A DNA stretch of 5,863 bases. It comes from Lachnospiraceae bacterium. Its GTDB lineage: Bacteria > Bacillota > Clostridia > Lachnospirales > Lachnospiraceae. Both the position numbers and the translations under genes were made by a program. The DNA is taken from the NCBI GenBank assembly GCA_009774535.1, contig VSNY01000213.1, positions 1 through 5,863 of the forward strand, written 5' to 3'. Shown piece by piece: positions 1 to 5,249 of this stretch (positions within the stretch are counted from its first letter, which is position 1; the number at the start of each line of letters is the position of its first letter). The notes under the pieces were generated by a model, which saw nothing but the letters and a program-made list of their open reading frames with translations, was not told the DNA's origin and did no database searches.

Positions 1-160
1 TAATCGCTAACTGCGACTAAGACAGTCGGCGTGTGGGCCTCCTGTCTAAGTCTCCGTAAGCGCTGGATTTCACCTCCACTAAAAGCGCCCCTTCAACGTC
101 CTTCCAGGATGGATCTTCCGGCCCGGTCCCCGCCCACCGCCCTCAGAGTCTGTTTATGGC
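1..160. other. GC-rich segment without an assignable gene
   Basis: These bases are about 58% GC (93 of 160 counted), against about 23% in the following 87 bases, and the boundary is abrupt. No frame on either strand gives a recognisable protein with a start and ribosome binding site. Two minus-strand frames are open for 30 to 41 codons (3-92 up to the edge, and 20-142), but neither matches a family I recognise. Inverted repeats at 15-25/42-52 and 60-64/84-88 would allow folding. Possible identities are a structured RNA, the end of a mobile element, or a gene remnant; the sequence alone does not decide. Confidence 0.4.
15..52. repeat. Imperfect inverted repeat, 11-nt arms, 16-nt loop
   Basis: GACTAAGACAG at 15-25 faces CTGTCTAAGTC at 42-52, matching at 10 of 11 positions around a central A/A mismatch. 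The loop is GC-rich. There is no U-tract on either side, so it does not look like an intrinsic terminator. Confidence 0.5.
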
Positions 161-174
161 AGTCTTTATATAAA

Positions 175-199
175 ATTGATAAACAAACATTGTTTCAAT
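175..199 (-). terminator. Possible weak terminator hairpin downstream of the TfoX-C gene
   Basis: The minus strand can fold as ATTGA/TCAAT, continuing with AA/TT and CAA/TTG pairs interrupted by bulges and a TGT loop, followed directly by TTTTATATA. The stem is A/T-rich and weak, so this is only a candidate site for the end of the operon transcript. It lies about 48 nt after the stop codon. No better terminator is visible between the stop and the left edge. Confidence 0.25.
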
Positions 200-247
200 C
201 GTATCCTTATTTTTCTCAAATCTCAACAATTTAAAATTTCATTACCG

Positions 248-505
248 TTATTTCTTCAGAAAATCGCTAAATTCTTTCAATTCCTTCTTTGTATCTTCTG
301 AAAGTCTGTTATATTCAGTATCATGTATTGCTCCCTCTAATGTATATAGGTGTACCAGACACACATTGGGATATTTCTGCTTTAGTTTAAGAAATGCGTC
401 TTTTGCACCTGTTTCAATCAGTTTCTCACAAGATTCAATTCCAACAAATCTAAGCTTATTTGCCATTTCTTTGCCAATATTCATCATTGATGTTAATTCT
501 GACAT
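248..505 (-). CDS. Stand-alone TfoX C-terminal domain protein
   Basis: The 85-aa product matches the TfoX C-terminal domain, a small helical domain related to helix-hairpin-helix folds. Visible family features are the N-terminal NIGKEMANKLRFVGI segment (9-23), the ETGAKDAFLKLK helix, and the late motif CLVHLYTLEGAIHD near residues 48-61. TfoX/Sxy promotes competence gene expression in gamma-proteobacteria, but single-domain versions in Firmicutes have no established job, so none is assigned here. The start at 505 is chosen because GGGAGG (511-516) lies 5 nt upstream and the protein then matches the domain exactly; a longer in-frame reading overlaps the GNAT gene. It begins 35 nt after the GNAT stop and is probably the last gene of the operon. 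Its GC content is about 33%, against roughly 50% in the upstream genes, which hints at separate origin. Confidence 0.85.
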   Translation of the reverse strand: MSELTSMMNIGKEMANKLRFVGIESCEKLIETGAKDAFLKLKQKYPNVCLVHLYTLEGAIHDTEYNRLSEDTKKELKEFSDFLKK

Positions 506-510
506 ATTAG

Positions 511-516
511 CCTCCC
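511..516 (-). promoter_or_regulatory. Shine-Dalgarno site of the TfoX-C gene
   Basis: GGGAGG on the minus strand lies 5 nt from the ATG at 503-505. It sits in the 35-nt gap after the GNAT stop and decides the short start over the longer overlapping reading frame. Confidence 0.75.
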
Positions 517-540
517 GTCTCTCCTTGATTTTGCAGCTCA

Positions 541-1467
541 TTAATCCAGTGACAGGTTCAGATACCCATGTAAAGAAGGGAGTCCCAGGCTCATCCCCAT
601 CAGGCATCGTCTGCAGTCAGATGTGTAACCACTTTTTCCCGGATTGTCCGCCATTAGATCCGGACTTGTAAAAATCACCTGGCTGCATCGTCCCGCCATC
701 TGCGGAAGTATCCATTCTTCTGCTTCTTCCTGTGTAAGTGTCGTTTCTGTCACAACTGCCTTGCGGCCCTCCTGAAAATACATCATCAGGTCTTCTCTGC
801 CGTCCCGGCGCATGACAAAAGCGCCTCCGCCGCTGCTGTGGTGTTCTTTTATCGCAAACGCCACATGCCGCACTGGCCAGCTGATATAGCCCTGTGTTTT
901 GAACCGTTGATCCCGGATGCTGCAGTATGTTTCTGCCAAAACCGGAATCCATGTAGTGTCCGCGTCAGGCAATGCGGCTGCCTGTATATCGTATTCCGGC
1001 AATCGGATCAGTTTTTTGGTCAAATAGAAATTCTCCTGAAAGCCAAGCGGTTTGTAAAAGCCACCGACCAGACTTTCTTGTGCAGGCTCTGCGATCAGTG
1101 GCGCTTGGTAAATCTCCTGCGCGCTGTGCAGCAGTTTTGCAGCGACGCCGCGTCCGCGGTACTGTGGATAGACAGCGAGTGCATAGACATACCGGATCTG
1201 CTGCCACTTACCATGATCTTGCGTGTCCCCCTCCTGTGATTCCTTCCTGCCCTGCAGGCTGGTTTCCTGCGGCTGGTTGATCCGGATCTTCCCGGGAAGA
1301 AAAAAGGATGCTCCAAGCAGCACCCCGTTTTCTTCCTCCAGCAGCACAGATTGATCTTCATACATAGCTTCAAAAAAAGCGTCAATATACGCGTCTTCGT
1401 CCGCAAAGCATTCTTTCCAGAGCTTTTTTAGCTCTGGAACGCTGCGGTTGTTTCCGGATCGGATCAT
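541..1467 (-). CDS. GNAT family N-acetyltransferase (two-part, about 308 aa)
   Basis: This is a probable acetyl-CoA-dependent acyltransferase of unknown substrate. The N-terminal GNAT domain covers roughly residues 10-155. Motif A is clear: YVYALAVYPQYRGRGVAAKLL at 93-113, with the Q/R-x-x-G-x-G/A acetyl-CoA pyrophosphate loop as QYRGRGVA (102-109). GGFYKPLGF (135-143) matches the motif B region. The remaining 150 residues form a second, more divergent domain, as in Eis-like GNAT proteins of Firmicutes, though specific membership is not proven. Residues about 64-91 are a hydrophilic Gln/Glu/Gly-rich insertion just before motif A. The ATG at 1467 overlaps the previous gene's TGA (ATGA), and a GAGG lies 8 nt upstream inside that gene. 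The pairing with a DUF2156 protein suggests a shared process. Confidence 0.87.
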   Translation of the reverse strand: MIRSGNNRSVPELKKLWKECFADEDAYIDAFFEAMYEDQSVLLEEENGVLLGASFFLPGKIRINQPQETSLQGRKESQEGDTQDHGKWQQIRYVYALAVYPQYRGRGVAAKLLHSAQEIYQAPLIAEPAQESLVGGFYKPLGFQENFYLTKKLIRLPEYDIQAAALPDADTTWIPVLAETYCSIRDQRFKTQGYISWPVRHVAFAIKEHHSSGGGAFVMRRDGREDLMMYFQEGRKAVVTETTLTQEEAEEWILPQMAGRCSQVIFTSPDLMADNPGKSGYTSDCRRCLMGMSLGLPSLHGYLNLSLD

Positions 1468-2354
1468 AATTCAAACCTCGCTTGAAATTTTTCTACCAAA
1501 TGCGCCGGCTGATAGGACAGCTTTGCTTTGCGCAGTCCTTCGTCACCCGTATCTTCTTCGCGGTTGACAAATTCGTAATCCTGGCAGTTATGCAGCACAA
1601 ACTGCTGGTTGATCATCGGGTAAGCGCCCTGCACGCTGGCAAGCGCCTTTTCTATATGCACGACATACGTATTGGAATTTAACGGCTCGCCGATGCAAAA
1701 TCCTACCAGCCTGCCGCCCTTGTACAGCATTCCGCCGTCCAGTACCAGGTCTGCCAGGCTGCGTAACGCCTTGCGGTTAATATGCAGTTCATTTTCCATT
1801 TCATCGTTCCAGTTTTCGGACTCCGCTTCTTTCCAAAGATCCAAAAAACGCAGACATTCTCCGGCATCTTCCGGCATCATATCACGGTACAGCCAATTGT
1901 TGCCGTCCTTAAACCGTGCGATGTGGTTGCGTTTTCCATGCAGCTTTCTGCCGGAAAGTGTCGATAATTTTTCGACGCTGTACACATAATCATAGTCGTC
2001 CCGGTCGGTCTCCACGGTATACTGGCCTTTATAATGCTGCTCCAGCCAGTCCAGGTCGGTCTGCATCAGTGTCCCAAGCGCCAGCTGCTGTCCCTGTTCC
2101 TTCGCGTGGGTGATCAGCGTATCTAACGCCCCTTTGCGGTCTCCGGCGCCAATCGGAATCGTATAGCGGGATTGCGCTTCATCCTGAAACTGAAAAATCA
2201 GGCATCCTTGTTCTTTTGCCATCGTTACGCCGTAAATATCACTCCACAAAAAGTTATTTGCAAAGGAATATTCACAAGCCTGCCTGTCGTCTTCCAGCAG
2301 CCGGTGCGTTACCCACTCGCGGTCGCTAAGCGCCAGGCTTTTAAATTCGATCAT
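1464..2354 (-). CDS. DUF2156 family protein (phosphatidylglycerol lysyltransferase C-terminal-like, soluble)
   Basis: The 296-aa product resembles the DUF2156/LPG-synthase C-terminal family (COG4866-like), whose fold is a double GNAT-like domain. Recognisable family segments are SGRKLHGKRNHIARF at 134-148, YVVHIEKA at 230-237, and the C-terminal NREEDTGDEGLRKAK followed by SYQP (264-283). There is no signal peptide or membrane segment, so unlike MprF it lacks the flippase part and should be cytosolic. MprF-type domains transfer an aminoacyl group from tRNA to a lipid; whether this stand-alone form does so, or acylates something else, cannot be read from sequence. The ATG at 2354 has GGGAGA 6 nt upstream (2361-2366). 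The stop overlaps the start of the next gene in an ATGA, so the two are probably translationally coupled. It lies 97 nt after ilvN. Family call is firm, substrate unknown. Confidence 0.85.
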   Translation of the reverse strand: MIEFKSLALSDREWVTHRLLEDDRQACEYSFANNFLWSDIYGVTMAKEQGCLIFQFQDEAQSRYTIPIGAGDRKGALDTLITHAKEQGQQLALGTLMQTDLDWLEQHYKGQYTVETDRDDYDYVYSVEKLSTLSGRKLHGKRNHIARFKDGNNWLYRDMMPEDAGECLRFLDLWKEAESENWNDEMENELHINRKALRSLADLVLDGGMLYKGGRLVGFCIGEPLNSNTYVVHIEKALASVQGAYPMINQQFVLHNCQDYEFVNREEDTGDEGLRKAKLSYQPAHLVEKFQARFEL

Positions 2355-2451
2355 AAAAATTCTCCCTTAACCTAACCATTTCTTCCAGCCGGAACACAGT
2401 CTGCGCTGCGTCCGCCAGATTTGATAACTTATTTGCACCTGCATTTATGGA

Positions 2452-2952
2452 CTATCTGCAGGATGTGCTGATTGCTTCTATGGCAACCGCTCCGCCGCGT
2501 ACAATCTCTATATTTCCATGGAACTTGGAATTCAAAAGTCCGATCAGTTCATTGTTCCTGCGTTCTGTCAGCTTGCACTCCAATAACACGCTGTCCTCCC
2601 CGATATCCACGACCTGCACGCTGAATACTTCTGCAATGCGGAACACCTCGTCGATCTGGAACGATTGGACGCCTTTTACTTTTGCGAATAAAATCTCTTT
2701 CATATGGATTGGCACATTGGTCAGGTCGATCACCTTGATTACCTCTACCATACGGTTTAACTGTTTTTTGATCTGCTCAAACGTAATGTCATCACTGGTC
2801 ACGCAGATTGTCATGCGCGAAACCGTCTCATCCTCCGTCGTACCGACCGTAAGGCTTTGCAGGTTATAGGATTTTCCGGAAAAAAGCCCTGATACCTTCG
2901 CAAGAACGCCCACCTGGTTCTCCACATACAAAGCGATCCATCTGTTCTTCAT
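2452..2952 (-). CDS. ilvN: Acetohydroxyacid synthase, small regulatory subunit
   Basis: It binds the IlvB catalytic subunit, raises its activity and normally confers feedback inhibition by valine. The product is 166 aa, the usual length for the IlvN/IlvH family. The N-terminal ACT domain (about residues 4-75) is canonical: ALYVENQVGVLAKVSGLFS, then YNLQSLTVG and SRMTI. The C-terminal ALS small-subunit domain spans about 83-157 and ends near VRGGAVAIE. By alignment to E. coli IlvH, the two positions whose mutation causes valine insensitivity (G14 and N29) are kept as G15 and N30, so valine control is probably retained. The ATG at 2952 is chosen for the canonical start and for GGGAGG at 2961-2966, 8 nt upstream; a longer in-frame reading would only run over the ilvB end. 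ilvB stops 17 nt upstream, so the two subunits are surely co-expressed. Confidence 0.95.
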   Translation of the reverse strand: MKNRWIALYVENQVGVLAKVSGLFSGKSYNLQSLTVGTTEDETVSRMTICVTSDDITFEQIKKQLNRMVEVIKVIDLTNVPIHMKEILFAKVKGVQSFQIDEVFRIAEVFSVQVVDIGEDSVLLECKLTERRNNELIGLLNSKFHGNIEIVRGGAVAIEAISTSCR

Positions 2953-2969
2953 CTGCTTATCCTCCCTGC

Positions 2970-4691
2970 TTACTTTAAGATCATTTCGCTCATCGGATTG
3001 CCGCCTTTCACCATCGGCAGCACCAGCTCGTCCGTAGCAATCATAAATTCTATTAACGTCGGCGCGTCTTCGTTGTTCTTCGCCTGTTCCAGCGCATCCT
3101 GAATCTGTGATTCTTCTGTTACGCGGATTCCATGCGCTCCGTAGCACTCTGCGAATTTTACAAAATCCGGTTCATATGGCGGACATGCCTCGTTTGGCCC
3201 TTTGCACGTATTCGGACATCCTTTGCGTCTGCGCAGACAGGTAGCCGCATAACGTTTGCCGTAAAACAGCTGCTGCATTTGGCGTACCATGCCCAGATAA
3301 TAGTTATTAAACAGACAGATGGTAATCGGTGTGTTTTGTGCAATCGCTGTTGCCATTTCCTGCATATTCATCTGAAAGCCGCCGTCTCCGGTAATACAGA
3401 TTACATGCTTGTACGGCATTGCAATCTTGGCGCCGATCGCAGCCGGCAGTCCGAAGCCCATGGAACCCAGCCCGCCGGACGTGATCAGCTGCTTTCGCCC
3501 GCCTATTTCCAGATATTGGGAAGCCCACATCTGATGCTGGCCGACGTCGGTTACGATAATGGCTTCTGAATAAGTCTGGTTGATCGCTTCCATAATCATC
3601 TGCGGAGTCATGCCGCGGTCTTTTCGCATTTCCAGCGGATTTTCCAGATCCCAGTCCTGAATGCTTTTGATCCATTTTTCCGTATCCTGCTTTTCCGCCC
3701 ACTCGCACAATTTTTCCAGCGCCAGCTTTGCATCTGCTACAATCGGTACATCAACGACTACATTTCTGGAAATAGACGCCGTATCAATATCGATATGAAT
3801 AATTTTCGCATGCGGCGCGAATTCATTCAAATCTCCGGTAATCCGGTCGTTAAAGCGGGTGCCGATGGAAAACAGCACGTCGCATTTGCTGACCGCGATG
3901 TTGCAGGAATATTTTCCATGCATGCCGGAATCGCCCAGATACAGCGGATGCCTGATCGGAAGTACCCCTTTGCCCATAACAGTTGTTACAACCGGAATCC
4001 GGGTACGTTCTGCAAATTTCTCAAGCTGCTGCTGCGCGCCGCTGATGCGGACGCCGCCTCCGGCTAAGATCAGCGGACGCTTTGCCGCTTTCAGCAGGCG
4101 GTATGCTTTTTTCAGCTGGCCGATGTGTACGCTCTCGTTTGGCTTATAGCCGCGGATATGCACTTCGGACGGATATTCGCTGTCTCCGGTCTGCACCTGG
4201 ATATCTTTTGGTATGTCAACCAGTACCGGTCCAGGTTTTCCGGTGCGTGCAATGTGAAACGCCATTTTTAAGATTTTGCCGAGGTCTTTGCGTTCGCGGA
4301 CGGTCACGCCGTACTTGGTAACGGATCTTGTCATACCGACAATATCTACTTCCTGGAAAGCGTCGTTTCCGATCAGGCCAAGCGGAACCTGTCCCGTAAT
4401 GCACACGAGCGGGATGCTGTCATAGTGCGCGTCAGCCAGCCCGGTAATAATGTTTGTGGCGCCCGGGCCGCTGGTTACGAGACAAACGCCGACCTGTCCG
4501 GATGCTTTGGCATAGCCTTCAGCTTCAAAGATCAGGCCCTGTTCGTGTCTCGGAAGTACGATTTCAATGTCTTCCTGTTTGTATAATTCATCGAAAATAT
4601 CTGTAACCATTCCGCCCGGATATCCGAAGATGGTCGTTACTCCTTCTTCACGGAGCGCTTTTAGAATTAATTTTCTTCCTGTTATATCCAT
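2970..4691 (-). CDS. ilvB: Acetohydroxyacid (acetolactate) synthase, large catalytic subunit
   Basis: This ThDP- and FAD-dependent enzyme condenses two pyruvates to acetolactate (valine, leucine), or pyruvate with 2-oxobutyrate to acetohydroxybutyrate (isoleucine). The 573-aa product has three regions: the N-terminal PYR domain with GYPGG (23-27) and catalytic E50 in RHEQ; a central FAD-associated domain with GGG (211-213), GMHG (256-259) and IDID (300-303); and the C-terminal PP domain with the ThDP motif from GDG (435-437) to NN (462-463). The ATG at 4691 gives the standard family N-terminus; a longer upstream reading would overlap folA. Two features stand out. M472 replaces the family's common active-site Trp in the RQWQ segment. 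Residues 485-503 form a Cys-rich insertion with C485, C492, C496 and C503 in the mobile loop. M28 also replaces the usual Ala after PGG. The following ilvN supports a biosynthetic rather than catabolic (AlsS) role. Catalysis seems intact, while substrate preference and inhibitor response may differ from the textbook enzymes. Confidence 0.95.
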   Translation of the reverse strand: MDITGRKLILKALREEGVTTIFGYPGGMVTDIFDELYKQEDIEIVLPRHEQGLIFEAEGYAKASGQVGVCLVTSGPGATNIITGLADAHYDSIPLVCITGQVPLGLIGNDAFQEVDIVGMTRSVTKYGVTVRERKDLGKILKMAFHIARTGKPGPVLVDIPKDIQVQTGDSEYPSEVHIRGYKPNESVHIGQLKKAYRLLKAAKRPLILAGGGVRISGAQQQLEKFAERTRIPVVTTVMGKGVLPIRHPLYLGDSGMHGKYSCNIAVSKCDVLFSIGTRFNDRITGDLNEFAPHAKIIHIDIDTASISRNVVVDVPIVADAKLALEKLCEWAEKQDTEKWIKSIQDWDLENPLEMRKDRGMTPQMIMEAINQTYSEAIIVTDVGQHQMWASQYLEIGGRKQLITSGGLGSMGFGLPAAIGAKIAMPYKHVICITGDGGFQMNMQEMATAIAQNTPITICLFNNYYLGMVRQMQQLFYGKRYAATCLRRRKGCPNTCKGPNEACPPYEPDFVKFAECYGAHGIRVTEESQIQDALEQAKNNEDAPTLIEFMIATDELVLPMVKGGNPMSEMILK

Positions 4692-4696
4692 ATGTT

Positions 4697-5200
4697 CTAG
4701 CAATCCTCCCTTTTGCAGACTCTTTGATATATTTGAAAATGATAGATAAGATCGAAGTACGTCTGTTCTTCGCTTTCTTCGGTAAGGCGCCATTCCGGCT
4801 GCCGGGCCAGGTTTGGGAAATAGGCGTCTGCGCTGTACGCAAAATCAATTTTCGTTACGTAAGCCCGGCTGCATTTGTCAAGAAGCTGGCGGTACATCTG
4901 TTCCCCGCCGATCAGAAAAATGTCGTCCGCGGGATACTGCTGCAGCTGCCGATTTAATTCTTCCAGGGAGTTCAGGGTAATGGCGCCTTTTACTTTATAA
5001 TGTTTGTCATGTGTCAGAATCATATTCACGCGTCCGTCTAAAATTCCGTTTGGCAGACTTTCCCTTGTTTTTCTGCCCATTACAATGACTTTTCCGATGG
5101 TCAGTTCACGGAAGCGGCGCATGTCGTCCGGAATACGGACCAAAAGCTGGTTATTGCTTCCAATGCCCCAGTTTTTATCTGCTGATACAATGATATTCAC
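4697..5200 (-). CDS. folA: Dihydrofolate reductase
   Basis: It reduces dihydrofolate to tetrahydrofolate with NADPH, supplying one-carbon carriers for purine, thymidylate and methionine synthesis. The product is 167 aa, a normal single-domain bacterial length. Visible landmarks are the N-terminal strand MNIIVSAD, the WGIG segment of the Met20 loop, catalytic acid D26 in IPDDM, F30 in the folate pocket, the NADPH-binding segment GRKTRESLP, FLIGGEQMY at the second cofactor site, and YVTKID. V21 occupies the position of the usual active-site Trp (W22 in E. coli). The start is GTG (CAC on the plus strand at 5198-5200), chosen because it yields the canonical N-terminus and sits 8 nt after GAGAGG. 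The last codons (Lys-Arg-Glu-Asp) also form the Shine-Dalgarno of ilvB, and the TAG stop is 5 nt from the ilvB ATG, suggesting translational coupling. A functional enzyme is likely. Confidence 0.95.
   Translation of the reverse strand: MNIIVSADKNWGIGSNNQLLVRIPDDMRRFRELTIGKVIVMGRKTRESLPNGILDGRVNMILTHDKHYKVKGAITLNSLEELNRQLQQYPADDIFLIGGEQMYRQLLDKCSRAYVTKIDFAYSADAYFPNLARQPEWRLTEESEEQTYFDLIYHFQIYQRVCKREDC
4705..4710 (-). promoter_or_regulatory. Shine-Dalgarno site of ilvB inside the folA 3' end
   Basis: The minus strand reads AAAGGGAGGAT within the last folA codons, with GGGAGG at this position. The spacer to the ilvB ATG is 13 nt, longer than the usual 5-9. The folA TAG stop falls between the two. 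An in-frame TTG at 4701-4703 is only 1 nt from the site and is an unlikely start. The layout suggests ribosomes finishing folA may reinitiate at ilvB. Confidence 0.7.
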
Positions 5201-5208
5201 ACAAACTT

Positions 5209-5214
5209 CCTCTC
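5209..5214 (-). promoter_or_regulatory. Shine-Dalgarno site of folA supporting a GTG start
   Basis: The minus strand reads GAGAGG here, 8 nt before the GTG codon at 5198-5200. This spacing fits the GTG start. No in-frame ATG gives a complete DHFR N-terminus. Confidence 0.75.
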
Positions 5215-5249
5215 TTTCCTTTGGATACTGCCGGACGATGATCTGCTGG

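Noticed and set aside
15..52. Inverted repeat considered as an intrinsic terminator
   Set aside because: The loop is 16 nt, the stem has a central mismatch, and no U-tract follows on either strand.
3..92. Minus-strand open frame resembling a response-regulator fragment (EIQRLRRLRQEAHTPTVLV)
   Set aside because: No start codon in the frame, a stop just upstream at 93-95, and no phosphoacceptor Asp segment in any nearby frame. Too short to call a pseudogene.
31..234. A 67-codon plus-strand frame with an apparent start
   Set aside because: No ribosome binding site, no recognisable domain, and it crosses the abrupt GC boundary at about 160. The residue mix (Arg/Pro/Ser-rich, then AT-driven) looks like chance.
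2355..2451. Possible promoter or terminator in the 97-nt gap between ilvN and the DUF2156 gene
   Set aside because: I find no -35/-10 pair with good spacing and no GC stem followed by a U-tract. Only the Shine-Dalgarno at 2361-2366 is clear.
2452..3147. Longer 231-residue reading of ilvN starting inside ilvB
   Set aside because: The extra 65 residues do not match the family and overlap ilvB. The ATG at 2952 has a good Shine-Dalgarno and gives the canonical ACT domain start.
3132..3569. Long plus-strand frame opposite ilvB, and other antisense frames across the window
   Set aside because: They are shadows of well-supported minus-strand genes, with no domains or translation signals.
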